DNA of 64,000 bases from CAYTAU01 sp964442075 (GCA_964442075.1 CAYTWH010000002.1:117918-181917); one strand, 5' to 3'. Positions 52,301-59,957 are shown, numbered from the stretch's first letter. Numbers and translations: made by a program. The notes: generated by a model not told the origin, from the letters alone.

Positions 52301-52843
52301 ATCGTGCAGAAAGAATATATTACACATACAGGAGTAATTCTGAAAAAACTAAGAAAAGAAATAATTAAAACTTTAAAGCAAACAGGTAAATCTGGAACGC
52401 AAAAAGATGGAATGGACATGGCTATTATTTCCATAGACCACGAAACAAATATAGTTCAGTATTCGGGAGCAAATAATCCGCTATACCTTTTAACAAACAG
52501 AGAATTGCCAGATTTAACTCAGCTTGATGGTTTTGAAAACTTTTACGAAATAAAACCTGATAAAATGCCAATAGCCATTTATGAGAAGATGGATAATTTT
52601 ACCGCTCACGAAATACAATTAGAAAAAGGCGACCAACTATATATGTTCTCCGATGGTTACGCTGACCAATTTGGCGGACCAAAAGGAAAGAAATTTAAAT
52701 ATAAACCTTTTAAGAGTTTATTATCAGAAAATAAAAATAAACCAATGAAAGTGCAAAAGGAATTGTTGGATAAAGCTTTTGAAGACTGGAAGGGCAATTT
52801 GGAACAGATTGATGATGTTGTGGTTTTAGGAATAAAGATATGA
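49370..52843 (+). CDS. Propeller sensor with SpoIIE phosphatase domain (cassette 3)
   Basis: The 1157-aa membrane protein has a signal segment ending INAQ. About 750 periplasmic residues form two-component-type beta-propellers with NLWLALNNGISKVEI, TVWLGTVGEAIRI and YIWLGGSNGLIKY, then a Y_Y_Y domain (GNDDDWSNWENVTNYPYT). One transmembrane helix lies at about 808-830. A coiled coil with repeated EEITAQRDEIETQR leads to a PP2C-like SpoIIE domain from about 900 (VSGDFYWW, DCTGHGVPGAFMSMLG, SDGYADQFGG). It probably senses an external signal and dephosphorylates an anti-sigma antagonist-like partner. The C-terminal 290 residues are related to the gene at 53400. Confidence 0.9.
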   Translation: MKYKYSKIKFSFIGKLVVVFLLINILIPKNINAQDELGIYSVKNFSSKEYNGMVQNWSIVQDSRGVIYAANDQGILEYDGTVWRTILISALAKRGRSLAISEDGTIYVGAVEDFGYLKPDTIGNLKYISLTNLLDSSQHKYVDKIWDIFCTEDGVYFISDFKVFLYNGKSIKIFHARKGIGIDDPFIVNNKLFVRLSSKGLATIKGDSLFAIRGAEKLCSENYFMDILPLDGNAVIVLTYHNGLIKVKFDVNGNVLKIDSFPTQIDSFLKKCRPTKIRYINNKDIAIGTPGDGVLIFDKQGSLKYVLNKETGLQNQVVRDMFVDANSNLWLALNNGISKVEINSPITHFQETTGLKETVESITRFNSKLYIATHTGLYYLNKQEVLTESDDNSIYKLPYFTKITNKIVEKECYDIIPFKHEEKDVLLIATSNSVLELDKDDKINPIYEGSVKYACYPWCIHPLKKMPNRIIIGADPGLYSARYENGKWIKEGKVEGINNVVYKIFEEDNGTVWLGTVGEAIRIDKYHVEGNKLTIEKSKSFKAYTEEGQINGPIYVQEFKDKLVFGTSKGLYYYSEEQDSLLSYEMYKDKIFAPDSSFFESFLSSSAVIHRLKNDEQNRLWFIAMLNDGKLMTVLNTEPESDKINYVFVDDSREFIQTIYHDEDNYIWLGGSNGLIKYDDKIIRDSVKLFNAITRRVVAGNDILFNGAFYDESGNVILRQPDFMIPEIKYKNNSLVFYFSAISGGDQTKVMYSFFLEGNDDDWSNWENVTNYPYTNLREGTYYFRVKARDIYGNISQESVYEFIIKPPWYRTIWAYILYVIIFILIVYIAIQVSTRSLRKIVQERTAEIREQKEEIEEANEELNQQNEEITAQRDEIETQRNVVVKQKEEIEGIHHEISESINYATRLQEAILPEEKILEKYLSEHFLFFNPKDKVSGDFYWWTHQENHTIITASDCTGHGVPGAFMSMLGVSFLREIVQKEYITHTGVILKKLRKEIIKTLKQTGKSGTQKDGMDMAIISIDHETNIVQYSGANNPLYLLTNRELPDLTQLDGFENFYEIKPDKMPIAIYEKMDNFTAHEIQLEKGDQLYMFSDGYADQFGGPKGKKFKYKPFKSLLSENKNKPMKVQKELLDKAFEDWKGNLEQIDDVVVLGIKI

Positions 52844-52851
52844 TAATTACA

Positions 52852-52984
52852 TTGGGTAACACGCAATATAAAAAATTGTAAGGATAGTGCTAAATATAAC
52901 CATTATAATATTAAATAAACGGTGTAATATATTGAGAGTTTGATGTTTCAAAATGCCCAAAATTTCATATTGCCATCGTTAGGC
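52852..52984 (+). other. attC-like site 3
   Basis: TTGGGTAAC (52852-52860) is exactly complementary to GTTACCCAA at the beginning of the same cassette (49259-49267). After the 3-nt spacer ACG, CAATAT (52864-52869) pairs with ATATTG (52967-52972). The 5-nt spacer CCATC then leads to the right core GTTAGGC (52978-52984), a canonical GTTRRRY. The interior is AT-rich and only loosely palindromic. The short left and longer right spacers repeat the asymmetry of sites 1 and 2. Confidence 0.75.
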
Positions 52985-53026
52985 AAAATGGAGAATCACA
53001 AAATTCATTATTAAATTTTCAATAAA

Positions 53027-53263
53027 ATGCCACAATTAATAAAAGGAGAAAAATATATATTTGGCTGGACAAGTATAAACAAAGATTTAAGGATACGAAT
53101 ACCTAATGAGATCTATAATGAGTATAAGTTAATAAAAACTAATAAGGGTAATTATTATATCAAGGAGAGTATAGCTTCAGGTGGATTTAGCATAATTACT
53201 CCAAATTCTATCATAAATTCAAAACTGTGTTATAATATAGTTATAAACAAGCAAAGACATTAG
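53027..53263 (+). CDS. Small hypothetical protein, AbrB-like (cassette 4)
   Basis: The 78-aa protein begins MPQLIKGEKYIFGWTSINKD and continues with LRIRIPNEIYNEYKL and GGFSIITPNSI. This resembles small Bacteroidota proteins with a swapped-hairpin (AbrB/MazE-like) look, in which (I/R)IP-E-Y is a common motif, but the match is from memory and weak. It is the only gene of the fourth cassette and starts 43 bp after the core GTTAGGC. Confidence 0.6.
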   Translation: MPQLIKGEKYIFGWTSINKDLRIRIPNEIYNEYKLIKTNKGNYYIKESIASGGFSIITPNSIINSKLCYNIVINKQRH

Positions 53264-53275
53264 TAAAACTAATAA

Positions 53276-53285
53276 GCCACCTAAC
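53276..53285 (+). other. Degenerate inverse core, end of the array
   Basis: ACCTAAC at 53279-53285 fits RYYYAAC, and CCTAAC is complementary to GTTAGG at the start of cassette 4. A two-base insertion (GCC-AC-CTAAC) separates it from the rest of the match. No GTT core follows before the next gene at 53400, so the right half of the site is missing. Confidence 0.45.
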
Positions 53286-53378
53286 TTAAGAAAGACAAAT
53301 AAAGGATAAAGAGCAAAATTATTATTGAAAAAGAATAGATATTTATATTCTTCACTAAGAATAAATAAAAATTCTGTA

Positions 53379-53386
53379 TAAATTTG
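53379..53386 (+). promoter_or_regulatory. -7 element TAAATTTG
   Basis: TAAATTTG matches TAnnTTTG 13 bp before the ATG at 53400. This gives the phosphatase gene its own promoter, independent of the array. No clear TTG stands at the optimal distance. Confidence 0.4.
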
Positions 53387-53399
53387 CCTTGTACAAATA

Positions 53400-55589
53400 A
53401 TGAAATACATGACATTAAATAAATTAAGAACAACTCATTTTCATAGAGCTTTTCACATAATTATTTTTCTCTCATTTTCATTATCTGCTTTCTGTCAGGA
53501 CACAACAAAAATTAAAGAAACAAAGATATTATTAAGCCATGCAAAAACAGATAGTCTTAAAATAGAATTATTAATTAAGCTTTCAGGATTTTATAGTGGG
53601 GCTAATGCCGACTCCTCAATGATTTATGCCACAGAAGCCCTTGAGATGGCAAAAACAAAAAATGATGAAAATCTTTTGTCAAAAAGTTATCATAACATTG
53701 GCATAGCATACTATTACAAAGGAGACTACAATATTGCCCTAGAATATATGTTCAAATCGCTTAAAATAAGCGAAAAACTTAATATTAAAAAAGAAATAGG
53801 TCCTGCTTGTAATAATATTGGAAACATATATTTGGTTCAGGGAAATTATGATGGGGCTTTAGAATTTTATTTCCGCGATTTAGAAATCTCGAAAGACTTG
53901 GGCGATGAAACAAATATTGCCAAAACCATTGGAAATATTGGACTAATATATGACGAAAAAGGTGACTATGATAAAGCCCTTGAGTATTATCATAAAGCAG
54001 CAGATTTATCAGAAAAACTGGGTGATAAAGATGCTTTCATCAATGCCAATATTAATATGGCTGTTGTATATCAGTGGCAAAAGGAACCCGAGCTTGCGCT
54101 TGAATACTTATTAATAGCTTATGATATGGCTAAGGAAATTAATAATCAGGATGCTTTAACCCTGATATATATAAACGGAGGTTCTTGCTACATAGATTTA
54201 AAAAACTTTGAAAAGGCTGAAGACTATTTAAATAAAGCAGTGGATATTTCAAAAGTAATAGGGTCAAAAAACAATTTACGATATGCTTATAAATATTTGT
54301 CCCGATTATATTATAAAAAAGCAGACTATAAGTCTTCTATAGAGTACCTTAATACTTCGGCTAAATATAAGGATTCTATTTTTAATGAAGAAAAATCAAG
54401 ACAGTTTGCTGAAATGCAAACACGTTTTGAAACTGAAAAAAAACAGAAACAAATTGAAATACAAAATCTGGAACTTACGCAACAAGATCTTGAAATAAAT
54501 AAAAAGCAGTTTATTATATATGGAACAACTGCAGGTTTTATACTTATGGTTCTTTTAGCATTAATAAGCTATAATAGTTACAGACAGAAGAAAAAAGCCA
54601 ATCTGATTATCTTATATCAGAATAGTTCTTTAGAACAGGCAAATGAAGAAATATCTACCCAACGTGATGAAATTGAAACACAACGCGACATGCTTGAGAA
54701 TCAGCGTGATGTACTTGAAAATCAAAATATTAAAATCACTGCTAGCATACAGTATGCTAAATACATTCAACAGGCGGTTTTGCCGTCACAAGTAAATCTT
54801 GATGCACTTCTTAACGATTACTTTGTTTTATTCAAGCCTAAAGATATTGTGAGCGGCGATTTTTATTGGGCAGCAAAGGTGAAAACAACACTTATTCTGG
54901 CAGTATCTGATTGTACAGGTCATGGTGTTCCTGGCGCGATTATGAGTATGCTTGGAATATCTTTCCTTAATGAAATTGTCCGTAAAAAGGAAATAACCAA
55001 AGCCAGCGATGTACTTAATCATTTGCGGGATTCTATTGTTGAAGCATTACAACAAAAAGGAGTAACAGATGAACAAAAAGACGGAATGGATATAAGCATT
55101 ATTACCATTGATCTTAAAAATTCAAATGGAAAACTGCTAACAGATAGTGATAATGTTACTTTCCCGGCACAGTGGGCTGGAGCTAACAACTCAATATATA
55201 TTATTACTCCTTTAGACAATTCAGGAATAACACGATTTGAAAATGAATTGACTAGTTCTAAAATAATCAAATCTTCAAATTCAGCTTTAGTCAAGATAAA
55301 ACCTGATAAAATGCCTATTTCCATTTACAGGCACATGCACGAATTCACAAACCACGAATTTACACTTTATAAAAACGACAAAATATACCTGATGTCAGAT
55401 GGTTACGCAGACCAATTCGGGGGACCCAATGCTAATAAATTTCTTTCAAAAAATCTTAGACAATTGATTCTTGAAAACTGCCAATTACAGATGAATGAGC
55501 AGAAAATAAATTTAGAGAACAGATTAACTGATTGGATGGGTAACGAAGAACAAATTGATGATATAACCGTTGTAGGATTGAAAATTTAA
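53400..55589 (+). CDS. TPR-containing membrane protein with SpoIIE phosphatase domain
   Basis: The 729-aa protein has a signal peptide ending AFCQ. Six or more tetratricopeptide repeats (residues 40-330; e.g. HNIGIAYYYKGDYNIALEYMFKSL) follow, then a transmembrane helix at about 370-392 and a coiled coil (EEISTQRDEIETQRDMLENQ). The SpoIIE-type PP2C domain runs from about 449 to the end (VSGDFYWA, SDCTGHGVPGAIMSMLG, SDGYADQFGG). It resembles Bacteroidota TPR-type sensors controlling partner-switching. Its coil and phosphatase domain are related to those of the cassette 3 protein, although the sensor parts differ. Confidence 0.9.
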   Translation: MKYMTLNKLRTTHFHRAFHIIIFLSFSLSAFCQDTTKIKETKILLSHAKTDSLKIELLIKLSGFYSGANADSSMIYATEALEMAKTKNDENLLSKSYHNIGIAYYYKGDYNIALEYMFKSLKISEKLNIKKEIGPACNNIGNIYLVQGNYDGALEFYFRDLEISKDLGDETNIAKTIGNIGLIYDEKGDYDKALEYYHKAADLSEKLGDKDAFINANINMAVVYQWQKEPELALEYLLIAYDMAKEINNQDALTLIYINGGSCYIDLKNFEKAEDYLNKAVDISKVIGSKNNLRYAYKYLSRLYYKKADYKSSIEYLNTSAKYKDSIFNEEKSRQFAEMQTRFETEKKQKQIEIQNLELTQQDLEINKKQFIIYGTTAGFILMVLLALISYNSYRQKKKANLIILYQNSSLEQANEEISTQRDEIETQRDMLENQRDVLENQNIKITASIQYAKYIQQAVLPSQVNLDALLNDYFVLFKPKDIVSGDFYWAAKVKTTLILAVSDCTGHGVPGAIMSMLGISFLNEIVRKKEITKASDVLNHLRDSIVEALQQKGVTDEQKDGMDISIITIDLKNSNGKLLTDSDNVTFPAQWAGANNSIYIITPLDNSGITRFENELTSSKIIKSSNSALVKIKPDKMPISIYRHMHEFTNHEFTLYKNDKIYLMSDGYADQFGGPNANKFLSKNLRQLILENCQLQMNEQKINLENRLTDWMGNEEQIDDITVVGLKI

Positions 55590-55728
55590 TCATAAAATCT
55601 ATTTAACAAATTAATTAATTGATAAATACGATATAAGTATTTATCAAAACGGACAATAGTATCCCTAATTATTAATATCTTTACCTTTACTTAAAATATT
55701 TATTAATATATATTTATAACTTATAAAA

Positions 55729-56562
55729 ATGGAAGGAATTGAAGAAACCACAACAACAATAGTTAACTATTCAGATAAGATAGTTGATTATGCAATAGAA
55801 CATGGTCCTAGAATTATTGGTGCTATAGTAGTCTTAATCCTCGGATTATGGATAATTAAGATTGTAGTTAAGAAAATTGGTAAGAGAATGGAAAAAAGCA
55901 AAACAGACTCGTCTTTGCGTCCATTTCTTAAAAGTTTGATTGGTGCATTACTTAAGGCATTACTATTTATTTCGGTATTAGGAATGTTTGGTATTGAAAT
56001 GACATCATTTGTAGCAATACTTGGTGCTGCTGGTTTGGCTGTTGGTTTGGCTTTATCGGGTACACTCCAAAATTTTGCAGGTGGAGTAATTATTCTTTTA
56101 CTTAAGCCTTTTAAAGTTGGCGATTATATCGATGCACAAGGTTATAGCGGAAGTGTGAAAGAAATTCAGATATTTAATACAATATTAACTACCCCTGATA
56201 AGAAAACTATTATTATTCCTAATGGAGGACTTTCTACCGGTTCGATGACAAATTATTCTACAGAACCACAACGTAGAGTAGACTGGACATTTGGTATTGC
56301 TTATGGCGATGATGTAGACAAAGCAAAAGAAGTATTAAACAAACTAATGGCAGATGATGACAGAATATTAAAAGACCCTGAGCCATTTGTTGCAGTTTCT
56401 GCACTTGCTGATAGTTCTGTAAATTTTGCTGTTAGAGCTTGGGTAAATGCTGCCGATTATTGGGATGTATTTTTCAATATGAACGAAACAGTTTACAAAG
56501 TATTTACAAAAGAAGGATTGAATATACCATTTCCACAAATGGATGTTCATGTTGTCAAATAA
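55729..56562 (+). CDS. mscS: Small-conductance mechanosensitive channel
   Basis: The 277-aa inner-membrane protein has three hydrophobic segments at about residues 25-45, 68-90 and 92-115. The third, pore-lining one is rich in Gly and Ala (LGAAGLAVGLALSGTLQNFAGG). The cytosolic MscS beta domain (KPFKVGDYIDAQGYSGSVKEIQIFNTIL, IIIPNG) follows, and QMDVHV at the end is typical. It opens under membrane tension to release osmolytes. Length and domains match E. coli MscS. Confidence 0.95.
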   Translation: MEGIEETTTTIVNYSDKIVDYAIEHGPRIIGAIVVLILGLWIIKIVVKKIGKRMEKSKTDSSLRPFLKSLIGALLKALLFISVLGMFGIEMTSFVAILGAAGLAVGLALSGTLQNFAGGVIILLLKPFKVGDYIDAQGYSGSVKEIQIFNTILTTPDKKTIIIPNGGLSTGSMTNYSTEPQRRVDWTFGIAYGDDVDKAKEVLNKLMADDDRILKDPEPFVAVSALADSSVNFAVRAWVNAADYWDVFFNMNETVYKVFTKEGLNIPFPQMDVHVVK

Positions 56563-56586
56563 TAATAATATTTAAATAGAACAATA

Positions 56587-57540
56587 ATGAAGACTTTAAT
56601 AATAACAATAATACTTGCTAGTATTATTTCAATAGGATTTTCTCAAGTTACCGCTTCTGAGGATAATTTAAAAAAGCAATCTGCCGATACTGTCGACGGA
56701 TGGAAAAAAGGTGGGACAATAACTATAAATATGTCGCAGGTTTCATTAACAAACTGGTCAGCTGGTGGACAAAATTCAATATCTACCAATGGTATTTTAA
56801 GTTTGTTTGCAAATCTTAAAAAAGGAAATAGCATGTGGGAGAATTATCTTGATATTGGATACGGAACAATAAGACAAGGTAAAGACGCGAACTGGTTGAA
56901 GACAGACGACAAAATTGATTTCACATCAAAATATGGTCAGAAAGCTTTTTCAAATTGGTATTATGCTGGCTTGTTAAATTTCAAAACTCAAATGACAGCT
57001 GGTTATAATTATCCAGACGATAGTACAAGAATTTCAGATTTATTAGCTCCTGGATATTTGCTTGGCGCGATAGGTATGGATTTTAAACCAAGCGATAATT
57101 TTACGCTTTTTGTAGCACCAGTTACAGCTAAAGTAACTTTTGTTAACGATCAGGCACTTGCCGATGCTGGTGCATTTGGAGTAGATCCTGCAATTTTTGA
57201 TGATATGGGAATGATGCTTACTTCTGGTGCAAACATGAGAAGTGAGTTTGGTGGATATTTGAGAATGTTTTACAAAAGAGATTTGATGGAAAATGTTTCT
57301 TTTCAAACAAAGCTTGATTTGTTTTCCAATTATCTTGAAAATCCTCAAAATCTTGATGTAAGCTGGGAAGTTTTGATTTCAATGAAGGTTAACAAATATA
57401 TCTCTGCTACTATAACTACTCATTTACTTTACGACGATGATGTTGATATAGCATGGACAGATAAAAATGATCTTGACCATGTTGGCCCAACTACTCAGTT
57501 TAAAGAAGTACTAGGCGTAGGATTTTCTTATAAATTCTAA
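56587..57540 (+). CDS. DUF3078 family outer-membrane protein
   Basis: The 317-aa protein has a signal peptide ending GFSQ. The DUF3078 signature follows: GWKKGGTITINMSQVSLTNWSAGGQNSI, then YLDIGYG with DDKIDFTSKYGQKA and a C-terminal KEVLGVGFSYKF ending in Phe. Proteins of this family are beta-barrels of Bacteroidota with unknown substrate. It begins 25 bp after mscS and may be co-transcribed. Confidence 0.92.
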   Translation: MKTLIITIILASIISIGFSQVTASEDNLKKQSADTVDGWKKGGTITINMSQVSLTNWSAGGQNSISTNGILSLFANLKKGNSMWENYLDIGYGTIRQGKDANWLKTDDKIDFTSKYGQKAFSNWYYAGLLNFKTQMTAGYNYPDDSTRISDLLAPGYLLGAIGMDFKPSDNFTLFVAPVTAKVTFVNDQALADAGAFGVDPAIFDDMGMMLTSGANMRSEFGGYLRMFYKRDLMENVSFQTKLDLFSNYLENPQNLDVSWEVLISMKVNKYISATITTHLLYDDDVDIAWTDKNDLDHVGPTTQFKEVLGVGFSYKF

Positions 57541-57587
57541 TTATATTGAAACAATATAAAAATGTCTCACAAAATCCACATATATTT

Positions 57588-58283
57588 ATGAATAAGGCTA
57601 TTGTAATAATCATTATTATTATTTCCGCAATAATTACCAATTGCTTTTCAGATAATTATAAAACTGAAAGAATAAATAAGATCGATGATAACATTGAAAA
57701 TAAAATAAAATTGATATGGGAAGAATGTAATATTAGCGATGTAATTTCTTATGATATTTTCAGGACTGCAATGATAGGATATTACAATATTGACAATTTA
57801 AAGAAAAAGGATAAACTAATAATTATTGATTATTCAAAACCTTCTACAAAAGAAAGATTTTTTGTTATAGATATTGTTGAAAAAAAATTGATATATCATT
57901 GTCTTGTAGCTCATGGAAAAAACACAGGAGAAAATATCTCAAAATATTTTTCAAATAAATCCCAGTCAAAAAAAAGTTGTTTAGGATTTTTTATTACAGC
58001 TGAAACGTATTATGGGAAACACGGGTATTCTTTAAAATTAGATGGAATTGAAAAGAATATCAACGATAATGCAAGAAAAAGATTAATTGTTATTCATGGT
58101 GCAGATTATGTGAGCCGTGGTTTTATTGAAAAACATGGCAGGCTTGGCAGAAGCTGGGGATGTCCTGCATTACCAAATGAATTATCAAAAGAGATTATTG
58201 ATGCGATTTTTGGCGGACAATGCCTTTTTATTTATGGAAATGACAAGGATTATTTAATAAATTCTAATTATATTGAAAAATAA
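57588..58283 (+). CDS. L,D-transpeptidase catalytic domain protein (YkuD_2-like)
   Basis: From ATG 57588 the protein has 231 aa, with a hydrophobic leader ending ITNC that could be a lipobox. The conserved C-terminal motif HGRLGRSWGCPALP carries the catalytic Cys, and LIVIHGADYVSRGF carries the His. This is the signature of the murein L,D-transpeptidase-like family, which crosslinks or anchors proteins to peptidoglycan in the periplasm. An upstream TTG at 57546 gives a worse signal peptide. Confidence 0.88.
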   Translation: MNKAIVIIIIIISAIITNCFSDNYKTERINKIDDNIENKIKLIWEECNISDVISYDIFRTAMIGYYNIDNLKKKDKLIIIDYSKPSTKERFFVIDIVEKKLIYHCLVAHGKNTGENISKYFSNKSQSKKSCLGFFITAETYYGKHGYSLKLDGIEKNINDNARKRLIVIHGADYVSRGFIEKHGRLGRSWGCPALPNELSKEIIDAIFGGQCLFIYGNDKDYLINSNYIEK

Positions 58284-58372
58284 ATGAAAATGAGATATTG
58301 AATACAAAAGTACTTATGACAATTAGTGGGGAAGAAATAGTTTGGAAAAACAATGATTAGAAAAGAATAAAA

Positions 58373-58933
58373 ATGTCTAGAATAAAAGTAATAAAACACG
58401 AAGAAGCATCGGGAAGACTTAAAGAAATTTATGATGAATTGGTTGATAAAAGAGGTAAGCTTGCTGATGTACACACAATTCAAAGCTTGCGACCAGAAAG
58501 CATTGTAAAACACATTGATATTTATTTGGAAATAATGTTCAGCAAGTCCGACCTTTCCCGTGCAGAACGAGAAATGATAGCTGTAATTGTATCTGTATGC
58601 AATAATTGTGAATATTGCCAAATACATCATGGAGAGGCATTAAATCATTATTGGAAAAATGAACAAAGAGTAGCTTTTTTAAAAAAAGATTATCGACAAA
58701 TAGAATTAGCAGAGAGAGAGTTGAAATTGTGTGAACTTGCGGAGTCTCTTACTTTAAATCCGGGTTTATCAAAGGAAATTGATTATCCTGAACAATTACG
58801 AAAAGCTGGTCTTAGTGACAATGCCATATTGGATGCAACATTGGCGGTTTCGTATTTTAATTTTGTTAACAGGATAGTCTTATGCTTAGATGTTGGTCTT
58901 GAAAAAGGCTCAATAACAGGATATAAATATTAA
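58373..58933 (+). CDS. Carboxymuconolactone decarboxylase/AhpD-like peroxidase
   Basis: The 186-aa cytoplasmic protein belongs to the AhpD/peroxidase-related enzyme family. The redox-active CxxC is in NNCEYCQIHHGEAL with the conserved His two residues downstream. The N-terminus IKVIKHEEASGRLKEIYDEL and the ending VLDATLAVSYFNFVNRIV-like ILDATLAVSYFNFVNR are typical. It probably reduces peroxides with thiol donors. It is 90 bp after the transpeptidase gene and 16 bp before the next gene. Confidence 0.93.
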   Translation: MSRIKVIKHEEASGRLKEIYDELVDKRGKLADVHTIQSLRPESIVKHIDIYLEIMFSKSDLSRAEREMIAVIVSVCNNCEYCQIHHGEALNHYWKNEQRVAFLKKDYRQIELAERELKLCELAESLTLNPGLSKEIDYPEQLRKAGLSDNAILDATLAVSYFNFVNRIVLCLDVGLEKGSITGYKY

Positions 58934-58949
58934 TTAAAAAATAAAAATC

Positions 58950-59411
58950 ATGAAAAAGTTTATAGTTTTTTTGTCGTTAATTCTAACAGGTTTAGGACTT
59001 TTTTCTCAGAATCAGGTTCCTAAATACGAACTTGATCAAACAGACCCAAATAATGTTGTGAACGCAATTTTTTATTCAGCAAAAACAGGTGATTATCTAT
59101 TATTGGAAAACCTTTGCGATCCATTGGGCGAGGGAGATGGTGATACTAAAAGTTTGTGCAAGCTTGCTAATCTTAAAAAACAGGTTGATGAATCCGTAGA
59201 AACAGAGGAAATTAAAAAAACGTTTGAAGAATTTGAGAGTTATTTCAAACTTGCATCAACTTATGGGCAAGTAGAATATGAAACTATAGACTCTAAAAAT
59301 GAAATAGCAAGGGTTTCATTTATGTTTAATCATCCCGGAGGAGAAAGCAGAAGTTCTGAAGTAATGAAACTAATTAAAAGAGATGGAAAATGGTATTTGT
59401 ATTCATTTTAA
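58950..59411 (+). CDS. Secreted protein with NTF2-like (DUF4878-type) fold, hypothetical
   Basis: The 153-aa protein starts with a signal peptide ending GLFSQN. DPNNVVNAIFYSAKTGDYLLLENLCDP is followed by a beta-rich end (EIARVSFMF, SEVMKLIKRDGKWYLYSF). This pattern fits NTF2-like DUF4878 or lumazine-binding-type domains, but the family is uncertain and no function is known. It is 16 bp after the AhpD-like gene and ends at a bidirectional terminator. Confidence 0.65.
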   Translation: MKKFIVFLSLILTGLGLFSQNQVPKYELDQTDPNNVVNAIFYSAKTGDYLLLENLCDPLGEGDGDTKSLCKLANLKKQVDESVETEEIKKTFEEFESYFKLASTYGQVEYETIDSKNEIARVSFMFNHPGGESRSSEVMKLIKRDGKWYLYSF

Positions 59412-59454
59412 TGAAATTCCTGATAGGGAAAATACAATAATTAGGAGCAATAAA

Positions 59455-59476
59455 AAAGCCCTTAAATCAGGGCTTT
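59455..59476. terminator. Bidirectional intrinsic terminator
   Basis: AAAGCCCT (59455-59462) pairs with AGGGCTTT (59469-59476) around a 6-nt loop. A-rich on the left and T-rich on the right, it separates the convergent genes ending at 59411 and 59499. Confidence 0.85.
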
Positions 59477-59498
59477 ATCTTTTTGTAAATTAATAATC

Positions 59499-59825
59499 TT
59501 ACTCACACTTGTGTTTTTTTGTTGGATTTTTTCCATCAACAGAGTATCCAAGATCAAGAATTGCAGCTTTGATTTTTGCTTCATCAATCTTTTTTGTGAA
59601 ATATGTTACTTTAACCATTTTGGTTTCAAGGTTAACTTCATAACTTTCTAAATCATCAATTTCACTTAATCTTTTTTCAATTGTAGCTTTACCTCCGGCA
59701 CAATGAAATCCAACTTTCATTTCAAAAGTTTTAGTTTTATCGCCTTTTTCAATATTAGGTGTATTTGCCTGAGCTGCATACACAAATGTAAGAGCCATAA
59801 ATAGAATTACTGCAAAATTTTTCAT
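59499..59825 (-). CDS. Heavy-metal-associated domain protein, exported
   Basis: The 108-aa protein has a signal peptide (MKNFAVILFMALTFVYAAQA) and one HMA domain: FEMKVGFHCAGGKATIEKRL, LESYEVNLETKMVKVTYF, KIKAAILDLGYSVDG. In the usual MxCxxC metal site the second Cys is missing; here it reads HCAGGK, as in a group of Bacteroidota periplasmic proteins, with a further KHKCE at the C-terminus. It may bind copper or another soft metal differently. It is transcribed alone. Confidence 0.88.
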   Translation of the reverse strand: MKNFAVILFMALTFVYAAQANTPNIEKGDKTKTFEMKVGFHCAGGKATIEKRLSEIDDLESYEVNLETKMVKVTYFTKKIDEAKIKAAILDLGYSVDGKNPTKKHKCE

Positions 59826-59916
59826 AATATATTATGTTTTAATGTTTAATGTAAATATCATAAATTTTAATGGTATTCACAATTAAAATTGCTAATAAAA
59901 ATATCTTATCAAAATT

Positions 59917-59953
59917 AAACTGTTTCTTTTTGAATCTAATCGTGAAACAGTTT
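59917..59953 (-). terminator. Terminator after the rpsF-rpsR-rplI operon
   Basis: AAACTGTTTC (59917-59926) pairs with GAAACAGTTT (59944-59953), a 10-bp stem with 17-nt loop directly behind rplI on the minus strand, followed by TTTAATTTT. Confidence 0.6.
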
Positions 59954-59957
59954 CACT

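Larger units (their letters stand above)
44891..53285 (+). mobile_element. Integron-like array of four gene cassettes
   Basis: Four units in one orientation follow the attI-like site. Cassette 1 is 44891-46413, cassette 2 is 46414-49259, cassette 3 is 49260-52978, and cassette 4 starts at 52979. Each begins with TT of a GTT core. The first three end in a palindromic attC-like site whose inverse core is complementary to the beginning of the same cassette (10, 10 and 9 bp). The fourth ends with a weaker half-site (CCTAAC) and lacks the right side. Cassettes are much larger than the 0.5-1 kb typical of integrons and carry a peptidase, a GLUG surface protein, a sensor phosphatase and a small protein. 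Confidence 0.75.

Noticed and set aside
43732..53285. Ordinary chromosomal operon beside a XerD-like gene
   Set aside because: Reciprocal complementarity of each unit's own ends and the shared palindromic architecture of three junctions are not explained by an operon.
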